Of a stretch of 64,000 nucleotides of DNA, positions 32,977-41,238 are shown one piece after another. The stretch comes from Phycicoccus sp. Root101 (GTDB taxonomy: Bacteria; Actinomycetota; Actinomycetes; Actinomycetales; Dermatophilaceae): NCBI RefSeq assembly GCF_001426245.1, contig NZ_LMCM01000006.1:408865-472864 (forward strand). Direction: 5' to 3'. The stretch's first letter is position 1; each line of letters starts with the position of its first letter. The notes beneath the pieces were generated by a model that saw nothing but the letters and a program-made list of their open reading frames with translations, did not search any database and was not told where the DNA came from. The translations under genes and the position numbers were made by a program.

Positions 32977-33561
32977 ATGTCCACCATCTCGCGCCACCGC
33001 GGATCGACCAGTACCACCAAGGCGCCTCAGGAACCCTCCCAGCAGCAGGGTCTGGGTACCGCCCTCGGACTCCTTCGCCTCGCCCTGGGATGGGTGTTCC
33101 TGTGGGCCTTCCTGGACAAGCTGTTCGCCCTCGGGTTCGCCACCGGGAGGGACGCCAAGACCGGCGTGGTCGACCGGTTCGGCGATGCCGCCTGGGTCAA
33201 CGGGGGCTCACCCACCAAGGGGTTCCTGACGTTCGGGACCGCCGGACCGCTCAAGGACTTCTACGGCAGCTTCGCCGGCGCGGCCTGGGCCGACTGGCTG
33301 TTCATGCTCGGCCTGTTCGGCATCGGCGTCGCGTTGGTCCTCGGCGTGGGGATGCGCATCGCGACCGTGGCCGGCTCGGCCATGCTGGTGATGATGTGGA
33401 GCGCCTACCTGCCCCCGGACAACAACCCCTTCATGGACGACCACCTCGTGTACGCCCTGGCCCTGGTCGTCCTGCTCGCCTCGGGTGCCGGGAAGCACCT
33501 CGGTCTAGGGAGGGCGTGGAACCGCCTGACCGTCGTGCGGCACCACCGCTGGCTGCGCTAG
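32977..33561 (+). CDS. DoxX-like membrane protein
   Basis: This 194-residue protein has about four membrane segments (about 35-55, 96-118, 122-145 and 158-172). The N-terminal segment reads ALGLLRLALGWVFLWAFLDK, typical of DoxX/DoxD-like proteins (thiosulfate:quinone oxidoreductase-like or oxidative stress-linked). In several actinobacteria such proteins accompany DosR regulons. AAGGAG stands 5 nt before the ATG at 32977; an upstream ATG (32956) is less well placed. It lies behind two possible DosR boxes and ends at a strong bidirectional hairpin. Confidence 0.82.
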   Translation: MSTISRHRGSTSTTKAPQEPSQQQGLGTALGLLRLALGWVFLWAFLDKLFALGFATGRDAKTGVVDRFGDAAWVNGGSPTKGFLTFGTAGPLKDFYGSFAGAAWADWLFMLGLFGIGVALVLGVGMRIATVAGSAMLVMMWSAYLPPDNNPFMDDHLVYALALVVLLASGAGKHLGLGRAWNRLTVVRHHRWLR

Positions 33562-33574
33562 CACCAGCCGGCTC

Positions 33575-33616
33575 GAGGACGACCGCGGCACCACCTCCGG
33601 TGTCGCGGTCGTCCTC
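33575..33616. terminator. Bidirectional terminator hairpin
   Basis: Arms 33575-33592 and 33599-33616 form an 18-bp stem (one G-T pair) with a 6-nt loop, between the convergent DoxX-like and CBS-BON genes. It is the longest stem in the window and serves both directions. Confidence 0.85.
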
Positions 33617-33629
33617 CGTCCGGCTCGCG

Positions 33630-34274
33630 TCAGGCGCCCGCACCACCCGGCTGACCGCTCGAGGGGTCCTGGTCACCGACCACGCCACCGGTGACGACCA
33701 CGCGGCGCACCCCGGCGACCGCCGACGCCATCACCTGCGCGAGGCGGGCCTCGCGCCCACCCCGCGTGCCGGACACCGTCACCTCGCCCTCGGCGACGCT
33801 CACCGACCAGCGGGCCCGGCCCAGGGCTGCGAACTCCCTCGTGAGGTGCCGGCGGATCACGCTGTCCGACGTGGTCATCGACTGCAGGATGTCGCTGCGG
33901 CTGACCATCCCGACCAGGACCCGGTCCCGGGTCACGGGAACACTCTTCCAGCCGGTGTCGGCCAGCAGCTGCCCGAGCTCCGCCACGTCCGAGGTCTCCA
34001 GCACGGTCACGGGGTCGGGGGTCATCACCTCGTCCACGAGCCGTGGCCACGGCCCGGCCTCGATCTCCATGGGACGCAGGTGCGCCCGCGGGTCCGGGGT
34101 GAGGTGCAGCCGCAGGATGTCGGCCTCGCTGACGATGCCGACCACCCGGTGGTCGGCATCGACGACGGGGAGCGCGGACAGCTTGGCCCGGGCCAGCAGC
34201 TGGATCGCCAGCTCGAGGGTGCTCCCCGTGCGGACGCTGTGGGCCGGGACGGTCATGAGCTCGCGCACCAGCAT
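33630..34274 (-). CDS. CBS-pair and BON domain protein
   Basis: This 214-residue protein has two CBS domains (about 5-60 and 76-135; ELMTVPAHSVRTGSTL and EVMTPDPVTVLETSDV) that may bind adenine nucleotides, and a C-terminal BON domain (about 140-200; WSVSVAEGEVTVSG). The hypoxic response protein Hrp1 of M. tuberculosis, a DosR target, is also a CBS-pair protein but lacks BON. AAGGAG stands 6 nt before the ATG. A DosR-like palindrome lies 60 nt upstream, shared with the divergent Usp gene. Confidence 0.88.
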   Translation of the reverse strand: MLVRELMTVPAHSVRTGSTLELAIQLLARAKLSALPVVDADHRVVGIVSEADILRLHLTPDPRAHLRPMEIEAGPWPRLVDEVMTPDPVTVLETSDVAELGQLLADTGWKSVPVTRDRVLVGMVSRSDILQSMTTSDSVIRRHLTREFAALGRARWSVSVAEGEVTVSGTRGGREARLAQVMASAVAGVRRVVVTGGVVGDQDPSSGQPGGAGA

Positions 34275-34326
34275 GGAGTCTCCTTCGAGGGAAGTGGTGA
34301 CCCCACCCTGTCGGTCGTCGATGGAG

Positions 34327-34354
34327 CGGCACAGGGACCAAGTGCCCTGTGCCG
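34327..34354. promoter_or_regulatory. DosR-like box within a larger palindrome
   Basis: The box GGGACCAAGTGCCC (34334-34347) sits inside an inverted repeat with 10-bp arms at 34327-34336 and 34345-34354. It is between the divergent CBS-BON gene (53 nt) and the Usp gene at 34410 (56 nt). Confidence 0.72.
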
Positions 34355-34409
34355 ACAGGGATCTCGCAGCCACCGTGGACTCCACAGAGACGAGAACCAG
34401 GAGCACTCC

Positions 34410-35393
34410 ATGGACACCAACCACCGCACCGTGGTCGTCGGCATCGACCTGTCCCACACCAGCGAGCTGGCCCTCGAGTGGGCTGCCGTCGAAGCCGCCC
34501 GCAGCCGCTGCCGACTGCTGGTCGTGCACACCTACTCGCTGCCGACCTACCCCGCCGTCAGGGCCGGCGTGCCCGGGGGGACCGTCGTGACGGACCTCGA
34601 CGACTCGGTCAGGAGGGCAGCGGTCGACGCCGCCACACAGGCTGCGGCGCGCGTCCGCAGTGCACACCCCGGGCTCGAGGTCGCCGTGGAGACGGGCGCC
34701 GGGTCGCCGGCCGAGGCCCTGGTGGGCGCCTCACGCGACGCCGCCCTGGTCGTGGTCGGGGCGCGCGGGCTCGGTCCCCTGCGGGGCCTGCTCATGGGTT
34801 CGGTCTCCACCCACGTCTGCGCCCACGCGCACAGCCCGGTCGTCGTGGTCCACGAGGCGGCGACCCGTTCCGTCCCGGACGCGCGGGTCGTGGTCGGCGT
34901 CGACGGCACCGAGACCTCGGTGGCCGCACTCGCCTTCGCCTTCGAGCAGGCGGCCTCCCGCGGGGTCGGGATCACCGTCGTGCACACCTGGCAGCTCGAC
35001 GCGGTCGAGGGCGCCTCGGCCTCCATGGCGTGGTCGGTCGACTGGGAGCAGGCCGGTGAGCAGGAGCGGTCGGTCACGTCCGAGGCCCTCGCCGGGTTCG
35101 GGGAGCAGTACCCCGACGTCGACGTCCGACGGTCGGTGGTGCAGGGACACCCCGTCGAGGAGCTGGCCCGGCTGAGCGAGAACGCCTGCCTGCTCGTGGT
35201 GGGCACCCGTGGGCGCGGCGTCGTCTCGGGTTGGGTCAAGGGTTCGGTGTCGCAGGCCGTCGTCAGGGCGGCCCACTGCCCCGTCGCCGTCGTGCACCCC
35301 TCCGGGAGCGAGGCGTCGGAGGAGCACCAGCGGCACGGCCACAGCCCCAGGGGCATCCGGCTCCCTGTGCCACCGGTGCGCGAACGCCTCTGA
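34410..35393 (+). CDS. Universal stress protein, two-domain
   Basis: This 327-residue protein has two UspA domains (about 6-145 and 155-295), both with intact nucleotide motifs: VVVGARGLGPLRGLLMGSVSTHV and LVVGTRGRGVVSGWVKGSVSQAV. The C-terminal 25 residues are a polar tail. AGGAG lies 7 nt before the ATG, and a DosR-like palindrome is 56 nt upstream. The other strand of the same promoter serves the CBS-BON gene. The protein is likely cytoplasmic and ATP binding. Confidence 0.92.
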   Translation: MDTNHRTVVVGIDLSHTSELALEWAAVEAARSRCRLLVVHTYSLPTYPAVRAGVPGGTVVTDLDDSVRRAAVDAATQAAARVRSAHPGLEVAVETGAGSPAEALVGASRDAALVVVGARGLGPLRGLLMGSVSTHVCAHAHSPVVVVHEAATRSVPDARVVVGVDGTETSVAALAFAFEQAASRGVGITVVHTWQLDAVEGASASMAWSVDWEQAGEQERSVTSEALAGFGEQYPDVDVRRSVVQGHPVEELARLSENACLLVVGTRGRGVVSGWVKGSVSQAVVRAAHCPVAVVHPSGSEASEEHQRHGHSPRGIRLPVPPVRERL

Positions 35394-35396
35394 CCG

Positions 35397-35819
35397 TCAG
35401 CCGGTCGGGGCGGTCAGCTCCAGCGCGACACCGTCGGGGTCGCGGAACTCCAGGATCGACATCCGGCCCAGGTCCTTGATGTCCTCGTGGGCGACACCGA
35501 GCTCGTCGAGGGTGGTCGCGGCCGCCTCGAGCTCCGCCAAGGACGCGACGGCGAAGGCCACGTGGTCCAGGCCCACGCGGTCCTCGGAGAACTCGTCGGA
35601 CTCCGGCGCGACGGGACGCAGGCCGAACAGGCCCCCGCCGAACGTGTAGATCACTCCCCCGTAGAGGAACGCGAGCTGCTCACGGGTCTGCTCGTCGGCG
35701 CCCTCGGGCACCTCGAAGGCGACGTCCCACCCGAAGACGGCGTCGTAGAACTCCTTCGACCGGGCGAGGTCGGTGACGGTGAGGCGGACGTGGGCGAATC
35801 CTTCGACGGGTACGGGCAC
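35397..35819 (-). CDS. VOC family protein
   Basis: This 140-residue protein has two VOC half-modules. The first starts GFAHVRLTVTDLARSKEFYDAVFGW and the second VGLDHVAFAVASLAELEAA, ending FRDPDGVALELTAP. Candidate metal ligands are His in FAHV, His in LDHV and Glu in ALEL. The GTG at 35819 has GAGGG 7 nt upstream and is preferred over the GTG at 35837. The substrate is unknown. Its promoter faces the DUF4118 gene; a weak DosR-like sequence (35867-35880) lies between them. Confidence 0.85.
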   Translation of the reverse strand: MPVPVEGFAHVRLTVTDLARSKEFYDAVFGWDVAFEVPEGADEQTREQLAFLYGGVIYTFGGGLFGLRPVAPESDEFSEDRVGLDHVAFAVASLAELEAAATTLDELGVAHEDIKDLGRMSILEFRDPDGVALELTAPTG

Positions 35820-35916
35820 GTGACCACCCTCGCACACACCGACATCCGGCGTATGGATCGCGTCAAGGCCCCTTGACCCTTGCCGACCGGCGCGGCGTCA
35901 TGGAGGTGTGACCACC

Positions 35917-36690
35917 ATGACGGCGTCCTCGGGCCGCCCCCTCGTCCTCGGCCTCGCGGCCAGCCTCCCGCTGCTCGCGTGCCTCGCCCTCACCACGGTG
36001 CGTGCCGAGGTCGCCAACGCGCCGGCCGTCCTGGTCCTCGTGGTCCTCGTCGTCGCGGCGGCGTCCACCGGACTGCGCTCGGCCGGGTTGCTCGCTGCTG
36101 CCTCGGCAGCCGTCTGGTTCGACGTCCTGCTGACCCGACCCTACGGACAGCTCGCGATCCACGACCGCGAGGACCTCGAGGCGATGGCCCTGCTCATGCT
36201 GGTCGGCGTGGCCGTCACCGAGCTGTCCCTGTGGGGGCGGCGGCAGCAGGCCCGCGCGAGCCGGGCCTCGGGCTTCCTGGACGGCCTCGTCGCGAGCGCC
36301 GACGCAGCCCAGGGAGCGGACCGCCCCGTCGACGTCCTCGTGGCCGACGTGTGTGAGCGGATCACCGCCGTCCTCGGGCTGGACCGGTGCCGTTTCCAGG
36401 CCGTCCCGGCAGGGCCGGGGGTGCCGCGGTTGTCGCGCACCGGCGCCCTGACCGGCCGCGGCAGCAGCCACGACGTCGACCGCGACGGCCTGCCCGTGGA
36501 CACGGAGGTCGCCGTGGAGGTCACCGCCGCCGGCGAGGTCCTCGGCACCTTCCTGCTCACGGCCGCCTCGCGCGTCATCCGCCCGACCCGCGACCAGCGC
36601 CGCACCGCCGTGCTGCTGGCCGACCAGGTGGCGACCGCGCTGGTGACGCGGCCCCGCCCGGACCTCAGGCGGTCGTCGGCGGCGCAGTGA
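35917..36690 (+). CDS. DUF4118 membrane sensor without kinase
   Basis: This 257-residue protein has four membrane segments in the first 105 residues and the KdpD-type DUF4118 motif GLLAAASAAVWFDVLLTRPY. A short GAF-like cytoplasmic part follows (about 120-245), but no histidine kinase domain. It is like the sensor half of KdpD-type or DUF4118-GAF kinases. GGAGG stands 10 nt before the ATG; the GTG at 35908 lies too close to it. The stop overlaps by 26 nt with the convergent PAS-SpoIIE gene. It might pass a signal to that protein by contact; this is speculation. Confidence 0.78.
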   Translation: MTASSGRPLVLGLAASLPLLACLALTTVRAEVANAPAVLVLVVLVVAAASTGLRSAGLLAAASAAVWFDVLLTRPYGQLAIHDREDLEAMALLMLVGVAVTELSLWGRRQQARASRASGFLDGLVASADAAQGADRPVDVLVADVCERITAVLGLDRCRFQAVPAGPGVPRLSRTGALTGRGSSHDVDRDGLPVDTEVAVEVTAAGEVLGTFLLTAASRVIRPTRDQRRTAVLLADQVATALVTRPRPDLRRSSAAQ

Positions 36691-38743
36691 GGGGATGGTG
36701 GTAGGCCAGCGAGACCAGCTCGAGGACGATCGCTGCCGGGCTGCCCGGTTCGGCGACGATGACCAGCTGCTTGCGGTTGGCGAGCAGCTGCTCGCGAACC
36801 TCGAACAACGCCCGGACCCCGGCGCTGGCGAGCTGGTGCACCCCGGTCAGGTCGATCGTCAGGGAACGCACCCCACCACGCGCAGCCCCCAGCAGTGCCG
36901 CCCTCGCGCGCTCGGCGGTGTCGAGGTCGACGGTCCCGGTGAGGCGCACGACCGGCCCCTCGTCGCAGTCGTCCACGACCACCTCGAAGTCGACCTCGGG
37001 GAAGTCACCCTCCCGCGTCTCGTCGTGCAGCAGGCTCCGGCCCGAGGCCATCACGGCGTCTCGGTGCGCCCGGTGACGCAGGACGACGGTCGTCCCGCGG
37101 TCCCCCTCCGGGGCGTTCGCGGACTGGGGCGGGTGCAGGACCTCGGCCTCGTCGACGACCTGCGACATGAGCAGCAGGCCCCGTCCTCCCGTCGCCGCCT
37201 TCGACGGCGGCGCCTGCCAGCGCCCTTCGTCGCCGACGCGCACCGCGATTCCTCCCGTCGGCAGGACCGAGGCGATGAGGTTGAGCACCCCCGGTCGTCC
37301 CACCGGGTAGGCGTGCTCGATGACGTTGGTGACGGCCTCGGTCACGGCCAGCTCGAGGGCGAACCGGTCCGCCGCCGACGGCCCGAGCGCAGCCAGCCAC
37401 GCCCCGAACGCGGCGTTGACCTGGTGCAGGCTCTCTCGCGTCGCGGTCAGGCGCAGGTCGAGGTCCTCGACCCGCCGGGCGAGGCGCTGGGCGACGAGCA
37501 CCGTCACGTCGTCCTCGTGGCCGCTTCGCGTCATCAGCTCCATGGTGAGCTCGGCCACGCGGTCGGCCGCGGAGGCTGCGGCGTTCACGGGCAGGCTGCG
37601 GTTGACCATGGCGTCGGACGCCACCTTGCTCAGCTCCCGGACGCCGTCGTCCAGGGAGTGTCCGGTGCGCTCGACGAGGCCATCGCTGTAGAGCAGGACG
37701 ACCTCACCCCGGGCCAGCGTGGTGTGGGCCAGCGACTGGATCGCCCCCGTCCCCAACGGTCCCCCGGCGCCGGCATCGAGCAGGCGGGTGGTCCCGTCCT
37801 CGGCCAGCACGAGCGGAGCGGGGTGACCGCACCGGCCGTAGACGACCTTCCCGGTCTCGGGATCGAGGAGCACCACCACCACGGTGGCCGCACGCATGGT
37901 CGGGTTGTGCGCCGCATACGCGTCGAGGCGGCCGAGCACCGCCTCGAGCTCACGTTCGGTGCGCAGCAGCTCCTCGAGCACCGCCCTCAGCTGGCCCATC
38001 GCAGCGGAGGCCGCGACGCCGTGGCCGACCACGTCGCCCACCACGAGCGCGAGCATGCCGGAGTCGAGGACGAAGGCGTCGAACCAGTCGCCGCCGGCGG
38101 CCTGGTCGTGCGCGGCGACGAGGTAGCGCGCGGCGATCGTGGCCGTGGGCAGGACCGGCAGCGACATGGACAGCAGGGCGCGCTGCAGCTCCACGACGAC
38201 GTCGTGCACCGCCTCGTACCGCTCCTGCTCGTGTGCGGTGCGCAGGGCCGCCTCGTGACGTTCGTGGACGCGGTCGGTGACGTCGACCACCGAGCACACG
38301 GCGCCGATGGTCCGGCCGTCGGCGTCGCGCCGTGGGGTGACGGTGAAGTCGACGTAGATCTCGTGGAGCTGGTCGGTGTCGTCCCGCCGGATCTGGAACC
38401 GCCACTCCGAACCGACGTGCGTCTCGCCCGAGGAGTAGACCCGGTCGAGGATCTCGAGGAACTGCTGGCCCTCGAGCTCCGGCATGACCTGGCTCCACGG
38501 CTGGCCGATGAAGGCCTCACGGCCGACGTAGTGGCGGTACGGCGCGTTGGCGGCAACCGCCACGTGCTCCGGTCCCTCCCACGCGACGACCATCACGCCG
38601 AGCTGGTCGAAGACGTCCCGAACGGTGTCTGCGGCGCCCACCCGGGCGTCCGTGGCCGCGCGTTGGCGAGCCTCGGCGCTGTCCCCGGTGACGGCTCCTC
38701 CAAGGTCCTGACCTGCGCGTACATGGTCCGATCGTGCATCCAC
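36665..38743 (-). CDS. PAS-SpoIIE phosphatase-HATPase-STAS fusion
   Basis: This 692-residue protein joins four modules. A PAS domain (about 40-160) is followed by a SpoIIE/PP2C phosphatase (about 190-400; AAGGDWFDAF, VVGDVVGHGVAA, GHEDDVTVLV), an RsbW-like HATPase_c (about 420-555; AVTEAVTNVIEHAYP, GGRGLLLMSQVVD) and a STAS domain (about 585-690; VRLTGTVDLDTAERAR, TGVHQLASAGVRAL). It thus combines phosphatase, anti-sigma kinase and anti-anti-sigma parts of a partner-switching pathway in one chain. The GTG start has no good Shine-Dalgarno site. A DosR-like sequence (38851-38864) lies upstream. The controlled sigma factor is not in the window. Confidence 0.88.
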   Translation of the reverse strand: MDARSDHVRAGQDLGGAVTGDSAEARQRAATDARVGAADTVRDVFDQLGVMVVAWEGPEHVAVAANAPYRHYVGREAFIGQPWSQVMPELEGQQFLEILDRVYSSGETHVGSEWRFQIRRDDTDQLHEIYVDFTVTPRRDADGRTIGAVCSVVDVTDRVHERHEAALRTAHEQERYEAVHDVVVELQRALLSMSLPVLPTATIAARYLVAAHDQAAGGDWFDAFVLDSGMLALVVGDVVGHGVAASAAMGQLRAVLEELLRTERELEAVLGRLDAYAAHNPTMRAATVVVVLLDPETGKVVYGRCGHPAPLVLAEDGTTRLLDAGAGGPLGTGAIQSLAHTTLARGEVVLLYSDGLVERTGHSLDDGVRELSKVASDAMVNRSLPVNAAASAADRVAELTMELMTRSGHEDDVTVLVAQRLARRVEDLDLRLTATRESLHQVNAAFGAWLAALGPSAADRFALELAVTEAVTNVIEHAYPVGRPGVLNLIASVLPTGGIAVRVGDEGRWQAPPSKAATGGRGLLLMSQVVDEAEVLHPPQSANAPEGDRGTTVVLRHRAHRDAVMASGRSLLHDETREGDFPEVDFEVVVDDCDEGPVVRLTGTVDLDTAERARAALLGAARGGVRSLTIDLTGVHQLASAGVRALFEVREQLLANRKQLVIVAEPGSPAAIVLELVSLAYHHPLTAPPTTA

Positions 38744-38850
38744 GGGGCGACAGTACCTCTCGAGGGGCAGCCGAGGGGGAACTGGTCCCGGACCACGACG
38801 ACGACATCCGGGCCCGCATCGCCGGGCCGTCGTCCGGAATGGCCCGGATC

Positions 38851-38864
38851 GGGCCCTGTGTCCC
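38851..38864. promoter_or_regulatory. Possible DosR-like box
   Basis: GGGCCCTGTGTCCC keeps the outer GGG/CCC and inner CC of the box, about 10 of 14 positions. It lies between the divergent SpoIIE fusion gene (108 nt) and the monooxygenase gene (83 nt). It is the last such site in the cluster. Confidence 0.4.
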
Positions 38865-38946
38865 GTCCCACTGCCACTTCGCGCTCACCTGCGGCCCGGA
38901 CCACGCGGACCTAGTGTGGGGAGCACCCGACCCGAGAGGCACCACC

Positions 38947-39240
38947 ATGACCGAGCTCCACGTCGTCGCCACCATTCCTGCCAAGCCCGGGTCGGAGGAG
39001 ACCGTTCGAGCCCTGCTCACCACGCTCGCCGCCGCCACCCGCGAGGAGGAGGGCTGCCTGGCCTACGACCTGTTCGAGTCCGGGGCCGCTCCCGGGACGT
39101 TCGTCACGCTGGAGCGGTGGCGCGCTCAGGCCGACCTCGACGCCCACCTCACGACGCCGCACATCGCCGAGGCCATGACCGCCAGCGCCGACCACCTCGG
39201 CGGAGACATCGCCATCCACCCCCTGAGCCCGGTCGCCTGA
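38947..39240 (+). CDS. Antibiotic biosynthesis monooxygenase (ABM) domain protein
   Basis: This 97-residue ferredoxin-like dimeric protein is of the YgiN/ABM type: ELHVVATIPAKPGSEETVRALL, then EEGCLAYDLFES and FVTLERWRAQADLDAHLTTPH. Members act on quinols or polyketides without cofactors, or as small sensor enzymes. GAGAGG lies about 9 nt before the ATG. A possible DosR-like box is 83 nt upstream. It stands alone, convergent with the GH13 gene. Confidence 0.88.
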   Translation: MTELHVVATIPAKPGSEETVRALLTTLAAATREEEGCLAYDLFESGAAPGTFVTLERWRAQADLDAHLTTPHIAEAMTASADHLGGDIAIHPLSPVA

Positions 39241-39281
39241 GGCCGGTCGACCGGACCGCACCCCTCCCGGACGCGGCGGCG

Positions 39282-40964
39282 TCAGCCCGGACTGACCCAG
39301 GCCGTCGCGTCCGCCGGCAGGGCGCCGTCCTCGAGCGGGATGCTCGACAGGAGGACGGTGCAGCCCTCGAGCGGTACCGACTGTCCCGAGAGGTTCACGA
39401 CGCAGCGCAGGGACGCCCCCCGCTCGAAGTCCAGCACCCCTGACGACGACTCCCGCCAGGCAAGTCCCGCCGCAGCGAGCCCGGGGAGCTCGTGCCGCAG
39501 CCGAAGTGCCTCGCGGTGCAACGACAGGGTGGAGCCGGGGTCGGCGAGCTCGGCCTCGACCGTGAGGTCGCGCCAGGACTCGGGCTGCGGGAGCCACGGG
39601 TCGACGCCCTCGGGCGAGAACCCGAACGGCGGCTCGGTGCCGGACCACGGCAGCGGCACGCGGCAGCCGTCTCGACCTCGCATCTCCCCGCCGCTGCGCA
39701 GGAACATGGGGTCCTGCAGGACCTCGTCCGGCAGGTCGTCGACGTTGGGGAGGCCGAGCTCCTCACCCTGGTAGATGTAGGCGCCCCCGGGCAGCGCGAG
39801 CATGAGCATCGCGGCCGCCCGCGCCCGGCGGGTGCCCAGCTCGAGGTCGGGGACCTCGCCCTCACCATCGGTGATGAAGTACGAGCTCGTCGTCGTCCGG
39901 CCGTACCTCGTCACCGGCCGGATCTCGTCGTGGCTCGTCAGCACCCAGGTGGCGGGGATGCCCATGGGGGCGAAGGACGCGAGCGTGTCGTCGATGACCG
40001 TGCGCAGCGCGGTGGCCTCCCACGGACCCTTGAGGTAGGGGAAGTTGAACGCCGTGTGCATCTCGTCGGGGCGCAGGTACTTGCTCAGCCGTTCCGGGGT
40101 GCTGACGACGGCCTCGGCGACGAACACGCGCTCCCCGTCGTAGGAGTCGGCGATCGCGCGCCAGCGGCGGAAGATCTCGTGGACGGTCTCGACGTCCCAG
40201 TGGGGGTTGTCGTCCCAGTCCACGGTGCGGAACTGCAGCACCCCGCCGTAGTCGGCGTCGGGCAGGCCGGCCTTCTTGGACATGGCCGGGGCGGCGTCGA
40301 TCCGCAGGCCGTCGACCCCTCGGTCGAACCAGAACCGCAGCACGTCGTCGAAGTCGTCGAGGACGTCGGGGTTGCTCCAGTCGAGGTCCGGCTGCTCGGG
40401 GGCGAAGAGGTGCAGGTACCACTGGCCCGGGGACCCGTCCGGCTCGGTGACCCGGCTCCACGCCGGTCCACCGAAGGCGCTGATCCAGTTGTTCGGCGGC
40501 TCGTCGCCACCGTCGCCGCGGCCGTCGCGGAAGAAGTACCGCGCCCGTTCCGGTGCGCCGCGTCCTCCGGCGAGCGCCGCGAGGAACCACGGGTGCTGGT
40601 CGGAGGTGTGGTTGGGGACGAGGTCGATGATGACGCGCAGTCCGAGGGCCCGGGCGTCGCGCAGCACCGCGTCGGCGTCCTCCAGGGTCCCGAACATCGG
40701 GTGGATGTCCGTGAAGTCGCTGACGTCGTACCCACCGTCGGCCATCGGCGAGGGGAACCACGGGGAGATCCAGAGCCCGTCGACACCGAGGTCGGCGAGG
40801 TAGGGCAGGCGTTCCCGCAGCCCGGGCAGGTCGCCCTCGCCGTCACCGTTCCCGTCGGCGAAGCTGCGCGGGTAAACCTGGTACATCACGGCACTGCGCC
40901 ACCACGCCTCGGCCCCGTCGGGGCCCGGCGACTCGGTGCCGGAGGTGTCCGCGGCGCTGCTCAT
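39282..40964 (-). CDS. Alpha-glucosidase, GH13 family
   Basis: This 560-residue enzyme is a GH13 oligo-1,6-glucosidase/alpha-glucosidase-like protein. It has the usual motifs: DLVPNHTSDQHPWF, GLRIDAAPAM (nucleophile Asp), VFVAEAVV (acid Glu) and LTSHDEIRPVTRYG with the transition-state Asp. It should release glucose from maltose-like oligosaccharides in the cytoplasm; no signal peptide is present. The ATG follows CAGGAG by 6 nt. No sugar transporter or LacI gene is adjacent. A perfect 16-bp hairpin stands about 100 nt upstream and may be an operator. Confidence 0.93.
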   Translation of the reverse strand: MSSAADTSGTESPGPDGAEAWWRSAVMYQVYPRSFADGNGDGEGDLPGLRERLPYLADLGVDGLWISPWFPSPMADGGYDVSDFTDIHPMFGTLEDADAVLRDARALGLRVIIDLVPNHTSDQHPWFLAALAGGRGAPERARYFFRDGRGDGGDEPPNNWISAFGGPAWSRVTEPDGSPGQWYLHLFAPEQPDLDWSNPDVLDDFDDVLRFWFDRGVDGLRIDAAPAMSKKAGLPDADYGGVLQFRTVDWDDNPHWDVETVHEIFRRWRAIADSYDGERVFVAEAVVSTPERLSKYLRPDEMHTAFNFPYLKGPWEATALRTVIDDTLASFAPMGIPATWVLTSHDEIRPVTRYGRTTTSSYFITDGEGEVPDLELGTRRARAAAMLMLALPGGAYIYQGEELGLPNVDDLPDEVLQDPMFLRSGGEMRGRDGCRVPLPWSGTEPPFGFSPEGVDPWLPQPESWRDLTVEAELADPGSTLSLHREALRLRHELPGLAAAGLAWRESSSGVLDFERGASLRCVVNLSGQSVPLEGCTVLLSSIPLEDGALPADATAWVSPG

Positions 40965-41061
40965 GGGCTACTCCTGGAACGGATCGGGAACGGATCGGTG
41001 ACGGGCCGCCCACGGCTCGCCCTCGGCTGCGGAACCGAACCTAGTGGGCACGGTCCTGCGC

Positions 41062-41099
41062 GGACAGGGGTATGGCGCCGCCGCGCCATACCCCTGTCC
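41062..41099. promoter_or_regulatory. Perfect 16-bp inverted repeat in a divergent promoter region
   Basis: Arms 41062-41077 and 41084-41099 are exact complements around a 6-nt loop. Each arm ends with GTATGGC (or its complement), the word discussed in the findings. It lies in the 274-nt region between the GH13 gene and the histidine kinase gene. It could be an operator, a leader hairpin or a terminator of an upstream antisense RNA; nothing decides. Confidence 0.75.
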
Positions 41100-41238
41100 C
41101 CCCACTGGTGCGGCGCGTTGGTGGGATAACGGGCCGCGTTCGTGCAGAATCGCCCTCGTCCCCTCCCCCCGGCCGAGAGTCAGGTGTTCGCGTGTCCGTT
41201 GCGCGCGTCGTGCCCGTCCCGAGCCCGGGACGGACCCC

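Noticed and set aside
35867-35880. GGCCCCTTGACCCT as a DosR-like box
   Set aside because: Only about 9 of 14 positions match; kept as a mention but not listed as a site.
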